A DNA stretch of 64,000 nt, from contig JAIELX010000013.1 of assembly GCA_019752635.1 (NCBI GenBank), positions 1-64,000 on the forward strand, given 5' to 3'. The notes under the pieces are model-generated. The model saw nothing but the letters and a program-made list of their open reading frames with translations. It did no database searches and was not told the DNA's origin. Of this stretch, positions 36,839 to 48,700 are shown piece by piece (within the stretch, counting starts at the first letter, position 1; the number at the start of each line of letters is the position of its first letter). A program made the position numbers and the translations under genes. The DNA is from Candidatus Obscuribacterales bacterium (GTDB lineage Bacteria > Cyanobacteriota > Vampirovibrionia > Obscuribacterales > Obscuribacteraceae).

Positions 36839-37222
36839 TTGCCGATTATGAAAGAACAGCCGTCGCAATCAACCATTACGACTGAAAATCTCGCGGAGTT
36901 TGTCGCTGCTAGATTTCCGGTTATGCGTCGTACTATGGAAAAATGCGCTTCCTCTTATAGTGTTTGCGGGCGCTTTGCTGAATTCGTCAATGGTGCGATC
37001 AAAACTCGCGATATGCCAACGGTAAAGGCTGCGGTGGCGCTGGTTGAAACCCTCCATGCCAGCGGCGACGAATCTGTTCGGAATTCCCTGTATTGCGACT
37101 TTTTTGAGGTGCTGGACCTGCGAAGCGAGGCTGGTGAAAAGGTCTATCGCGATATGAGCATTGAATTGCAGAAGATCTATGTAAAGGCGCAAGCTTATAT
37201 AGGAACGCCATTTAAGCCCTGA
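36839..37222 (+). CDS. DUF7674-like small protein
   Basis: A 127-residue helical protein. The TTG at 36839 is supported by GGAGG seven bases upstream; the later ATG at 36848 is 16 bases away. The spacing of helices and the segment ALVETLHASGDESVRNSLYCDFFEVLDLR recall the DUF7674 family (FlEeml..gDe.v.Nai..sFlE.L). That match is from memory and not firm. It is 18 bp ahead of the pseudokinase gene on the same strand, so the two are probably co-expressed. Confidence 0.5.
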   Translation: MPIMKEQPSQSTITTENLAEFVAARFPVMRRTMEKCASSYSVCGRFAEFVNGAIKTRDMPTVKAAVALVETLHASGDESVRNSLYCDFFEVLDLRSEAGEKVYRDMSIELQKIYVKAQAYIGTPFKP

Positions 37223-37240
37223 AAGTAATATCAATCAAGC

Positions 37241-38674
37241 ATGTCTTCAGATAAAACCGACAAGAAGCCGTTGATTCGACTGAAGGAAGCGATTCGGTTC
37301 GAGTACACCCCGGAGACGATGGCTTCGCTAGCCGCCGGAGAAATCGGGCGAGTTGTATCGTCGGCCGAAGATCGCCACGAAGTAATCTTCGGAAAAAACT
37401 CCATTGTTCCGGACAAAGGTATTCCGACTAAAGCACATCGGATCTGGTTGCCGTTTTCTGTTTGTGAGACGGTCTGGCATGGACAGTACCCCAACGTGCA
37501 GTCAGTCTCTTTGCCGGAGATTACCAAGGCGCGGGCTAGCTCCTTCTCAGGCAAGGTACTGCACTGTCTGGCTTGCAATCGCATTTATGAGGCTCCGGAA
37601 GATTCGCAAGCTAAGTCAACATATCACTGCCCCGGTGATAAAACGCAGTTGATATCGCTAGTACACCTGACTCCGCTTGCTGATGCCAATTCAGCTGAAT
37701 CTTTCTTGCAGTGTCCTAGGTGTAATGAACGATATGTGATTCCTGAATCCTTCGGGCAAGCGTTGGCTTGCCCGAAGGATTCAAAAGAGCTTATAAGACG
37801 CCAGCGGAACGCGGTTGTGGTGCAACAGTCCGGACCGTTAGTTAAGGTGTGCATCTCAGGCTTATCAGGTCGAGTGTACGAACTGGAAGAGCACCCGTTT
37901 GAAGCAGACCATGCAACTGAGTTGTTCAGAGCCCGTTGTCTCGAAAACAACGGTCTGGTTATCTGTAAGATACTTCGAGCCAAGTTTCGGGACCAAGCTG
38001 TTTGGAAAGACTCGTTGAACTACGAGCTGAATTACTTAAAGGAATTGGCTCATGACGGTCTGCCTGTTTGCGTTGATGAAAGTTCTATTGAAGGCGTTCC
38101 CATTTTGATGATGGAGAACATGAATTGCCAAAGTCTGTATAGCATCATGCAAAAGCAACCCGGGCTGCAAGCTTATCATGCACTATTAGTCGCTGCTCGA
38201 GTCTGCCAAGTCCTCCAGTACCTCGATTCACGAGGGTTGCACCACCCTGACCTCAAAGCGTCGGACGTGCTGATAAGCAATGATCGCAGCATCGTGAAAC
38301 TGTTTAACTTCCATACTCCGTCGCCGAACGCAAAAGTGAAGCAAGAGTTCAACGAGATCATGGGTGAGCAAGCGTCGTTCGCATGTCCGGACCTGATGAA
38401 GGGTAAAACGACCATGGCTTCGAACGTCTACTCTTTAGGGTGTCTTCTCTACTTCATGCTCGTAGGCACATTACCGTTTCGGGGAGGAAGTCTCATCGAA
38501 ATTGCCCGTAAGCAAATGAGTGGCTCTATCCCGCGGTTGCGTGACGTGCGCAAGGACTTCCCGATTGCGCTAGATGAGCTTGTCGCAAACATGATGAGTA
38601 TTAGCGCGGAAAAGAGACCGACGCTAGACCAGGTCGAGCAAGCGCTGTCGCAAATCAGTCGGCAGGTAGGCTAG
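37241..38674 (+). CDS. Zinc-ribbon Ser/Thr kinase-fold protein, probable pseudokinase
   Basis: A 477-residue protein. The N-terminal 200 residues include two Cys sets (C109/C112/C130 and C158/C161/C177) like two zinc ribbons. Residues ~205-475 match a Hanks-type kinase: VICKIL with Lys243 (VAIK position), MMENMNCQSLY hinge, LHHPDLKASDVLI (HPD in place of HRD, and Asn changed to Asp342), LFNFH in place of DFG at 356-358, and SNVYSLG in place of SDVYSLG. Loss of the DFG Asp, which holds Mg-ATP, argues against normal catalysis; the HPD Asp remains. No TM or PASTA repeats. Likely a binding scaffold or regulator. A 17-bp hairpin lies inside the gene. Confidence 0.75.
   Translation: MSSDKTDKKPLIRLKEAIRFEYTPETMASLAAGEIGRVVSSAEDRHEVIFGKNSIVPDKGIPTKAHRIWLPFSVCETVWHGQYPNVQSVSLPEITKARASSFSGKVLHCLACNRIYEAPEDSQAKSTYHCPGDKTQLISLVHLTPLADANSAESFLQCPRCNERYVIPESFGQALACPKDSKELIRRQRNAVVVQQSGPLVKVCISGLSGRVYELEEHPFEADHATELFRARCLENNGLVICKILRAKFRDQAVWKDSLNYELNYLKELAHDGLPVCVDESSIEGVPILMMENMNCQSLYSIMQKQPGLQAYHALLVAARVCQVLQYLDSRGLHHPDLKASDVLISNDRSIVKLFNFHTPSPNAKVKQEFNEIMGEQASFACPDLMKGKTTMASNVYSLGCLLYFMLVGTLPFRGGSLIEIARKQMSGSIPRLRDVRKDFPIALDELVANMMSISAEKRPTLDQVEQALSQISRQVG
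37744..37783. repeat. 17-bp perfect inverted repeat inside the pseudokinase gene
   Basis: TGAATCCTTCGGGCAAG and its exact complement flank a six-base loop (CGTTGG). It lies in the linker encoding PESFGQALACPKDS in the second zinc ribbon. Such a stem inside a coding region is unusual and should form a stable hairpin in the mRNA. It has no T-tract. Confidence 0.6.
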
Positions 38675-38789
38675 TGACGTGTGCACAGCCGGAGTCGATG
38701 ATGCGTCATTTCGAAAAGCGTTTGTGAACTCTGTTCTCTTCGATAGTCTGTGCTAAATTGAGATTGCAGCAGTGGCAAAGTGAGAATGC

Positions 38790-39226
38790 ATGACGGTCGT
38801 ACAACGCAGTGCGCTGCACGCAGTGAAACCGATACAACCCGGCTTGTGGCAAATTGTTTTCCACCTGCCTGCCACCACCAATTGTTGGTTGTGGAAAGAA
38901 CCTGATGGTTTAACGCCTATCGATGCAGCCAATGGGTTGAGCCTCTTGCCCACGAGGGCGCTGTCGGGCGCCTTCGACTTGTAAATACGCCCGGCCACAT
39001 CAGTTTGTGGGCGGAAGACGAGAAGGCTCTTTTCTGTGGCGACAATCTTATCTATAGCTTCTTTTCTATTCGAGTCCGAATGTCCTGTTTCACGCTTGAT
39101 TTGAACACGCAAAGAGCTAGTCTGGAACACTACGCGAGATTGCCCGCTCAGATGCTGCTGTCGGGACACGGTCCAGTCTATCGAGGAGACTTTGCGAGCG
39201 AGGTTCGGCGATTGGTCAAGGGTTGA
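38790..39226 (+). pseudogene. Broken metallo-beta-lactamase-fold hydrolase gene
   Basis: Two frames carry the two ends of one MBL-family gene. The first (from 38790) reads IQPGLWQIVFHLPATTNCWLW...DGLTPIDAANG, as MBL proteins begin, then PTRALS before a stop at 38982. The second frame (open across the join and on to 39226) reads LRLVNTPGHISLW, KALFCGDNLI and LLSGHGPVY, as they end. The HxHxDH metal motif and about 80-100 residues around it are absent, so an internal deletion as well as a frameshift has occurred. No intact product is possible. Confidence 0.8.
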
Positions 39227-39238
39227 GGTGCGACCGAC

Positions 39239-39745
39239 TTATCGCTGGTCATTTGCTTGACCGTATTGGCCATGACCGGCGGTGACTAGTCCCAGGCATG
39301 CTGCCGTCTTCAGCATCTTTGTGCAGAGAATTCTATGGTCCGGGTTCTTGCTCTTGAACAAACTGCTGAGCACATTTGAGCTGGGCACTAAAGTAATCAG
39401 TGAAACTTCTGCTGTCGCTATGCCATGCGTCGATGTAAACGCACCGCTCGATGTTCTTCTGCGCGCAATTGCTTCGGTCTTGAAGATTTCTTCGACTTTA
39501 CGTTCGCGAGGATAACAAATAGCTTCTGTTCCGGCGCGCACCGCCATCGGTGTCGTTCCTGATATGACTTTGATGCCCGCAACTTTCGGGTCACAGAGGT
39601 TGCGCACGGTCAGAACTTTGTTTCTGTATTTGAGCTGCGCGATACTTCCCGCGCGCATCGCTACGACGAATGAGCCTGAGCGCACCAGAAGCGGCTTGGC
39701 AACAAAACGCCGTTTGCGTTTGGGGGTGATCTCGTGTCTGCGCAT
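39239..39745 (-). CDS. Small FecR-like protein coupled to the giant repeat gene
   Basis: A 168-residue protein whose ATG overlaps the stop of the giant gene by one base (TGATG), so it depends on translation of that gene. A basic N-terminus leads into a beta-rich section (GSFVVAMRAGSIAQLKYRNKVLTVRN, MAVRAGTEAICYP) and a stretch ending GIATAEVSLITLV. This order parallels the C-terminal tail of the giant protein (QALSAEPGYEIVV ... VVVSAKIIIPGVV), so it may be a paralogue of that tail. Both resemble the FecR fold, which in other bacteria passes signals or structures surface proteins. No signal peptide or TM helix is evident. Confidence 0.5.
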   Translation of the reverse strand: MRRHEITPKRKRRFVAKPLLVRSGSFVVAMRAGSIAQLKYRNKVLTVRNLCDPKVAGIKVISGTTPMAVRAGTEAICYPRERKVEEIFKTEAIARRRTSSGAFTSTHGIATAEVSLITLVPSSNVLSSLFKSKNPDHRILCTKMLKTAACLGLVTAGHGQYGQANDQR

Positions 39746-42700
39746 CAGCCTCTCGACTGTGTTTCGCCCGCACCTGTATCCTTCTTGTGAGCGATGAGCA
39801 CTGTTTCGCCTTCAACCAGCTCAACGTTGTTGCCGTTGATGTTGATCTTTGCATCGGTATGTATTGCCGTGACATTGTCGCTGCCGGCATGTTTTATGCC
39901 TGCGCCACCACTTATGGCTGCCGGGCTCGCAAAGGCTATCGGGCGTAAGGATTCTTCTGCGGATTCTGGGATGGACTCTGAAGATCCTGCCGGATTCACT
40001 CCGGAGTAATCTGGTACCGCGGCGGAATTCAATAGTGCCGAAGGAGCTCCGCTGTTCAAGTGTATTAGCGAAATTGCAGGCAGTCCATCGCTTGCATCGG
40101 ACGAGAGCGGCGGTCCTGGAACAGCGGCTACGCCTGCCTTTTCGCGAAGTTGTTGGAACTTACGAAGAAGGAACGTACGGAAGCACTCTGAATCGCAGTT
40201 GAGCAACCGCTCTCGTTCAACCATTGCTTTGGTGCTGTAGCTGTTAGTTGACGCTACGACACCAGGGATAATGATTTTTGCACTGACAACGACATCTCGG
40301 GGGACGCCGTCTAACGGAATCAGCTCTTCCTCATCCATTCCGGCTTCGTTAACCACAATCTCGTAGCCTGGCTCAGCGCTCAGGGCTTGTTCTTTTCCGT
40401 CGCGCGACACCATCATGGATGCCGCTGGTCCGTCCAGGTGGGTAACTCGAACTGCGCCATCTTTGTGTTGATCAATTATTGTCATCGAGGACGGTGGCAC
40501 AGTGATGGTGCCCATCTTTGTAATAATCTTCGTGCTGACTTTAGCCGACGCAACGAGCATACGCCCTGTAGCCATGTGCACTTTGTCCGACTGCGCTGCC
40601 ACTCGCGTGCCCACGCCTGCCACCAGCTCGCCGGTCTGAACAACCATGGGTTGACATTCTCTGGACGCTATCACCCACGTCAGTTCGTGGTCTGGCTTGG
40701 ATTGATTCTCCAGCATCATAGGCGGCGGACACAGATTGGTTCTGGAGGTCTCGAATTTAACATGACGCGGTGTATTGTCGTTCTGATATGCAACCACAGT
40801 GACATTGCTATCTCGCTGAACAATTGGGATTATCGGGATATTTACCTTGGGTAGATCAACCGGCGGCGGACCGGATGAGCCGCATCCGACGCATGGCGGG
40901 TTCACCACGATAACGCCGGCCCCGATTTGTGGTGCCACTGCCAGGAAATTCGCATTATTGAATGCTACTGCATTGCCTGGTAGCGGCGGGTCAATGATGA
41001 TAATGCCACCATTTGCCAGACCTGTGTTGTTGTGAATGTTTGCAACATCAGTGGTTGGTGTGGACAAGGTCACTTCAAAGATGCCGCCCCCAATGATGCT
41101 GTAGTTGTTAGTCGGGCGGTCGAACACGGGCACATCGGGCCAAACCATGTTGTTTGCGCCTGTTCTAGTCGCAATTCGGCCGTTCATATAACTATTGAGA
41201 TTTGTGCCGGGCATACCTGCATAGATCGCAACGCCACCGCCGTGGTAGACGGGAATGCTCTGTCCTGCGATGGTTTGCTTGGCACCGCCATCGTCTAAGT
41301 GTGCTACCGATGTGAATGTTGCACCATTTCCGAATGTAGTATCATCCCCGCCGCTAACCATGATCCAGCCACCAAATGAGGTGAGCGCGATGTTGGTGCC
41401 ATCGGCGAAGACGCTACCCGTGGCGCTGCTTTGGATACTAATGTTGCCGAGCGTTGTGACGCCGCCAATGGTGCCACCGCCCCTAGCTGTGAGGCTTACA
41501 CTGTTACCGATGTTGACGTCGCCTGTTCCGGTGCCGCCGCGGTAGTTGTCGATGATAACCTGGCCGTTGCTGGTGACGGAGTTTTCACCTTGAATGATTG
41601 CTCCTGTGCCCCAAGCTCCGCTTGCAACGCCGGCGTTCAGAAGTGAGCCTGCGGCAAGATTGGCACCGGTGCCGCCCAACATCACCACGCTGTTGGTTGC
41701 TGTGAGCCGTGCGTTGGCCGCCGAACCGACTACGCCGGCTACAGCGTCGATAGTCAGGTCTCCTGCGCTTGCGGTAATAATGCCGCCGGTGACGTTTGCC
41801 GCTGCTCCGCGAGCCAAGAACGATGTGCCTGCGGAACCATTTATGGTGCCGGCGAACGTACCCTGATTTGCGGCAACGCTTCCGTTGTTGCTAACCATGG
41901 AAATGTCTGCAGAGGTCAAACTTCCTGTTCCGGCAACGGTGAGATTGCCTGTGTTCTCTATGCGTATTGCCGTAGGACCGGCTACCGCGAAGTTGTTAGT
42001 TAAGCTGGGCGTAAAGAGCGTGAATCGATTTGCTGCTACGTTCGCATTCGTTGTCGTGCCACCCGGCACTCGAAGTTCGAATGTTCCGCCGACTACCGAG
42101 CTGTCGATTCCGATTGCGTTGGCTTCCGAGATAAAAGCATTGCCCGCGCCGCCCGTGTTTGCCGCAATGGTTTGAACATCTGTATCCAGAGCGTTCGTGC
42201 TTAAGCCGAATGAACCTGTAGTAGATCTCAAATCCAGCGATGCAGCCTGGAAGACTCCGGCCGATTGCGACACATTGCCAGACCCATGAGTTTGTAGCGA
42301 CAACGATGCCGTTGCTTGAATCGTGGCGCCGGCATCAATATTGCCGTTGTTCAAAGTGCTGCGCAGGACGACATCCGTAGCGCTGATGACGCCGGTGGTA
42401 TTGACGTTTCCATTGCTCCTTACATCGAACATGTTTGCGCCGGATGATGCAGCGATTGCAAGATTGGCAGAATTGTTGTCGACAAATACGCTTCCACCGG
42501 TGGTGCTGACGGTCAGGCTGCTAGCCGCCGTGAGAATCGGTATGCCGTTGGCTCCAATGTTTCCTGTTCCGCTGGTGAGTGACACGGCCGGTGCCGTTAA
42601 AGTCGCACCGACTGCGGTGCGAGCAATGTTGCCCGAACCGTTGGCGTTGATGGCGATGGATGCGCCGGCGTTCGAATTCGCGCCGATGTTCACTCCGGCG

Positions 42701-45700
42701 TTCGAGCCCGTAGCTGTGCCGAGCACAACATTGGTTCCGCTGGTGACTGCGTTTAGATTGAACAATCCGTTCGAGAGAACGTTGAATGTTGCGCCCGCGC
42801 CTGATGCTGCGTTGATGGTCGTGGCATTGCTGTTGCTCAGGAATACGTTCTGTCCTGCGGCGCCGGCATTGGCCGAGACATTGGTCGCATTTAAATTCAA
42901 GCGGCTGTTGCCGACCATGTCTCCGATACTTCCGGCTGTGGAGGTCAGAGACACATTTGTGGACGTCAGCGTTGCAGCGAAATTCGTACCTATTATATTG
43001 TTCTGAGCAGATAAGGTGATTGAGTTCGGTGCCGTTACGTTGCCGCTCAGTGCAAATCCGCCAGTTGTCGATGTGAGATTTAAGTCCGTGGCTCCAACTG
43101 TACCGGCCACAGTCGAACTGATTGTGCCAGTGGACAAGAGATTGAAGATAGCTCCGGCGCTTGATGCTGCCGTTATGTTCGTCGCTGCGCCCGTGTTTTG
43201 CAAGAAGACGTTTTGACCAGCAGCTCCTGCGTTGGCGGTTACGTTGGTTGCGTTCACAACCAGGCGATTATTGCCGGCCAGGTCGCCAACACTACCGGCG
43301 GTGGAAGTTACATTTACGGATGTCGACGTCAAGGTCGATGCGAAATTCGCACCAACTATTGAACTTTGTGCTTGCAACGAAATTGAGTTCGGGGCTGTTA
43401 GAGCGGCACCAAATGCCAGCCCGCCCGTAGTAGCCGTTATGTCGATGTTCGAAGCTGTAATTGTTCCTGTCGCTCCAGAGCTTACGCCACCTGCCGACAA
43501 TAAGTTGAATGTATTGCCCGCGGTCGATGCGCCGGCAATGTTGCTTGCGCCTGCAGTGTTCTGAACAAATACGTTCTGTCCAGCAGCGCCCGCATTGGCG
43601 GTCAGGTTCGGAGCATTGACGACCAATCTGGTATTGCCGGCTAGATCTCCGACATTGCCGGCTGTGGAGGTGAGATTGACTTGGGTGGAGGTGAGGTTTG
43701 ACGCGAAGTTGCCTGCCGTGATCGAGTTGCGTGCCGTCATTGAAATAGAGTTAGGTGCGGTAACCGCAGCTGCGAAGGACAGCCCGCCGCTTGTCGACGC
43801 GACCGCGATGTCGGTGCCGGACAGTGTTGCGCCCGCGTTGGAGCTGACGCTACCGCTAGAAAGGATATCGAATCTTGCTGCTGCCGATGAAGCGGCGTTG
43901 AATGTGGTGCTTGCACCAGTGTTGTTCAGGAAGACATTTTGACCGGCTGCATTGGCATTTGCGGACAGGTTGTTCGTGGAGACGACGAGCCTGCTGTTGC
44001 TTGGCAAGTCGCCGATGCTGCCCGTCGTTGAAGTGAGGCTGACGTTGTTTGAAGTAAGTGTTGATGCGAAATTCGATCCGCCAATGCTGTCACGAGCCGA
44101 TAGTGTAATTGAATTCGAACCGTTTATATTGGCGGCTAGTGCGAATCCACCATTGGTGGAGGTCATGTTCACATCAGTACCGCCAAGCGTAGCACCAGCG
44201 ACGGAACTGATAGTGCCGTCGGACAGCACGTTGAAGGTGGCACCGGCAGCGGATGCAGTGGTGAAGTTGCTGCTGGCAGCCGTGTTTTGAAGAAATACAT
44301 TCTGACCAGCCGCGGTGGCGTTCAGGCTCAGGTTTGCGCCTGTAACAACCAGCCTGTTGTTTCCAGCCAGGTCTCCGACGCTGCCTGCGGTGGAAGTTAT
44401 GTTGACGTTGTTAGAGGTCAACGTGGAGGTGAAGTTCGCACCCGTTATCGAGTTCTGCGCTGACAGATTCAGCGAGTTGGTGCCCATTATCGTATCGGAG
44501 AAGGCGAAGCCGCCGCCCGTGGACGTGAGCGTTAGGTTTGTTGCGTTGAGCGTTGCGCCTGCGTTCGATGTCATCGAACCGGCAGACAATACATTGAATG
44601 TCGCTCCGGCTCCTGACGCGGCCGCGAAGTTTGTCGAGGCTCCGTTATTCTGAACGAATATGTTCTGACCTGCGCCGTTCGCATTGGCAGTGAGGTCTGC
44701 AGTGTTGACCACGAGTCTGTTGTTACCTGCCAGATCGCCGATGCTACCGCTAGTAGAAGTAAGACTTACCGCATTAGAAGTAAGCGGAGATGCGAAGTTT
44801 GCTTGGATGATACTGTTGGCGGCAGAGAGCGTAATTGAGTTCGGTGCGGTAATTCCGCCCGCCAGAGAGAAGCCCCCGCCCGTGGAGGTGAGCACGAGAT
44901 CTGTGGCGTTGAGATTGACGCCTGCAGCCGCGGACACGCTACCGCTGGAAAGCAAGTTGAATGTGGCTGCAGCGCCGGATGATGCTGCTAGGGCGGTGGC
45001 TGCGCCTGTGTTTTGCAAGAACACGTTCTGTCCAGCACCGCTGGCGTTGGCTGCGAGATTCGATGTGTTTACGACGAGCCTGTTGTTGCCTGCAAGGTCT
45101 CCGATGCTACCTGCTGTCGAGGTGATGTTGACAGTGTTTGACGTCAGTGGTGCGGTGAAGTTGCCGCTGGTGATCGAGTTCTGAGCCGATAGAGTGATGG
45201 ATGAAGGTGCTGTAATTCCTGCCGCGAACGAGAGACCGCCAGTGGTGACCGTTATGCTGAGGTCCGTTGCCGAAAGTGTCGCACCGACCGCAGTGGATAC
45301 TCCACCTGCGGATAATAGATTGAATGTCGCTCCCGCTGCGGATGGACCGGTGATATTGGTCGCAGCACCGGTGTTTTGCAGGAACACGTTTTGACCTGCG
45401 CCAGTGGCGTTGGCGGTGAGGCTAGTTGTGGCGACTACCAGTCTATTGTTTCCAGCGAGATTACCGATGCTACCGCCGGTGGAAGTAAGACTTACTGCAT
45501 TGGAATTGAGTGGAGATGCAAAATTGCCTTGGACGATGCTGTTTGCGGCTGACAGAGTCATGGAGTTTGGTGCGGTCACTCCTCCGGCAAACGAGAATCC
45601 ACCACCGGTGGAGGTCAGAATCAGATCTGTCGCGTTGAGATTGACGCCCGCGGCCGACGAGATGCTTCCGCTGGAAAGCAGATTGAATGTGGTTGCTGCT

Positions 45701-48700
45701 CCGGAGGATGCGGACAATGCACTGGCTGCACCCGTATTTTGCAAGAAGACGTTTTGCCCCGAGCCATTAGCGTTGGCCGACAGATTGGACGCGCTCACCA
45801 CTAGTCGAGTGTTCCCGGCAAGGTCGCCGACGCTGCCGGCTGTGGACGTGAGATTGACAGTACTCGATGTGAGCGGAGCGATGAAGTTGCCGCTGGTGAT
45901 CGAGTTCTGAGCCGAAAGCGTTATAGAGGAAGGTGCTGTTACACCTGCTGCAAACGACAGACCACCAGTGGACGCAGTTACGCTGAGATCCGTTGCTGAC
46001 AGCGTTGCACCGGGTGCGGTGGATACTCCACCGGCAGACAATATGTTGAATGTTGCTCCGGCGCCGGAAGGACCAGTGATACTGGTCGAGGCTCCCGTAT
46101 TTTGCAGGAATACGTTTTGACCTGCAGCGGAGGCATTTGCAGTGAGGCTGGTGGCGTTTACCGTTAATCTGTTATTGCCTGCAAGGTCGCCTATGTTCCC
46201 AGCAGTTGAGGTGAGATTGACCGCCGCGGAGGTGAGCGTTGAGCTCAGATTTCCGGAGACAATCGAATTGTTAGCAGTGAGGCTAATTGAATTGGGGGCA
46301 GAGAGGCTTCCTGCGAAAGATAAGCCTCCGGTGGTGGACGTGATTGCGAGGTCCGTCGCGCTTATATCAGAGCCGAGCGTAGAACTGACCGTACCATTTG
46401 AAAGCAAGTTGAAGGTGGCGCCAGCGGAAGAATCCGCATTAATGGAAGTGCTGGCGCCGGTATTCTGAATGAATACGCTTTGTCCTGCGGCGGAGGCATT
46501 TGCAGACAGGTTCGATGTCGCCACGACCAAGCGGTTGTTGCCGACAATATCGCCAATGGCGCCGTTGGTGGAAGTCAGACTAACGGTGTTGGACGTTAGT
46601 GTTGAGGTGAAGCTTGCGCCGCCGATGGTGTCACGAGCAGATAGGGTAATCGAGTTTGGCGCGTTGATGTTGTCGGCAAGAGCCAGCCCACCGTTGGTTG
46701 AAGTTAGCGACAGGTCGCTAGCATTGATAGTGGCACCGACGATAGAAGAAATGCCGCCGTTGGACAATACATTGAACGTGCCGCCGGCTCCGGACGCTGC
46801 GGAGAAGTTGGTGCTCGCGCCGGTGTTCTGAACAAATACGTTTTGACCTGCGGCGTTGGCATTGAGGCTGAGGTTTGAACCGGAAACAACCAGGCGGTTG
46901 TTTCCGGCGAGATCGCCGATGCTGCCTGCCGTGGAGGTGATATTGAGAGTCGGTGAGGTAAGAGTTGACGTGAAGTTGCCTGCCGTTATCGAGTTGTTGG
47001 CGGACAAGGTTATGGAGTTTGTTCCAGTTATGCCTGCGGCGAACGCCAGTCCACCAGCAGTGGACGTGACAGTAAGCGCATCTGCGCTGAGGGTCGCTGC
47101 GGCGCTGGAGGTGATGGAGCCTGTGGACAATACATCGAATGCAGCACCGGCCCCGGACGCAGCAGCAAAGTTAGTGGAAGCGCCTGTATTCTGGATGAAG
47201 ACATTTTGGCCTGCGGCATTTGCATTAACCACCAGGTTCGGTGTGCTTACAACCAGGCGGTTGTTGCCTGCGAGATCGCCGATACTTCCTGCGGTCGAAG
47301 ACAAACTGATTGCCGCTGAATTGAGCGGAGTACCGAAGTTACCGCCGAGAATACTGTCTTGGGCAGCCAGAGTAATCGAATTCGGACCATTGAGACCGCC
47401 GCTTAGAGATAATCCTGCATTGGTGGAGGTTAGCGAAATGTCGTTCGCTGAGATCGACGCGCCAGCACCAGATGTAATGGCGTTCGTGGAGAGCAAGTTG
47501 AAGGTTGCGCCTGCGGAGCTGGCTGCCGATATGTTCGAGCCGGCGCCTGTATTCTGGACGAATACGTTTTGCCCGGCAGTAGCAGCGTTTGCTGATAGGT
47601 TGGAGGTGTTAACGACAAGTCTGGCATTGCCAGCCAGGTCACCTATACTGCCATTAGTGGACGTGAGATTGACTGTGCCCGAAGTCAGGTTTGCTGCAAA
47701 ATTGCCTTGCTGTATATCATTGCGCGCTGTCAGCGAGATCGAGGTGGTGCCTGTCAGGCTGCCGGCAAATGTGAATCCGCCATTGGTTGACGTTACTGCC
47801 AGGTCTGTGGCCGAGAGATTGGCACCGGCGCCGGATGAAACACCGCCGTTCGAGAGCAAATTGAATGTGCCCGCGGCTGCGGAGGAAGCGGCAATGCTGG
47901 TGGAGGCGCCAGTGTTCTGGATGAACACGTTCTGACCAGCGCCGGATGCATTCGCTGTGAGGCTCGCTGTGTTAACGACAAGCCTGTTGCTTCCTGCCAG
48001 GTCACCGAGGCTGCCCGCTGTCGATGTAACACTGATGGTGTTGGATGTGAGGGGAGAAGCGAAACTACCCTGGACAATATTGTTTGCAGCTGACAGGGTC
48101 ATGGAGTTCGGCGCTGTTACTCCACCCGCAAACGAGAAGCCACCGCCGGTGGAGGTCAGGAAGAGGTCTGTTGCGTTAAGATTGATGCCCGCGGCCGATG
48201 AAATGGTGCCGGTGGAGAGCAGATTGAACGTAGCTGCGGCTCCCGATGAAGCTGCCAATGTGCTGGAGGCGCTGGTGTTTTGCAAGAACACGTTTTGACC
48301 TGCACCGTTGGCGTTGGCGGCCAGATTGGAAGCATTCACAACAAGGCGATTGTTGCCGGCAAGGTCGCCGATGTTGCCTGCGGTCGATGTGAGATTGACC
48401 GTACCGGAAGTGAGGGGCGCCGAGAAGTTGCCGCTAATAATCGAGTTTTGAGCCGAAAGCGTTATAGAGGATGGCGCCGAAATTGCTGCGGCGAAGGACA
48501 GACCACCGGTGGCGGCGTTAATGTTGACGTCCGTCGCTGCCAGTGTTGCACCGGCTGCGGTGGATACTGCGCCGGAAGACAATAGATTGAATGTTGCACC
48601 CGCGGCTGACGGACCCGTGATGTTGGTTGAGGCACCGATATTTTGCAGGAACACGTTCTGACCTGCGCCAGCCGCGTTGGCTGTGAGGCTGTTTGCATTC

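Noticed and set aside
36438..36851. A 137-codon plus-strand frame overlapping the TPR gene, considered as a frameshifted extension of it
   Set aside because: The TPR frame already has a signal peptide, two repeats and a stop. The overlapping frame has no ribosome site and a non-protein-like composition.
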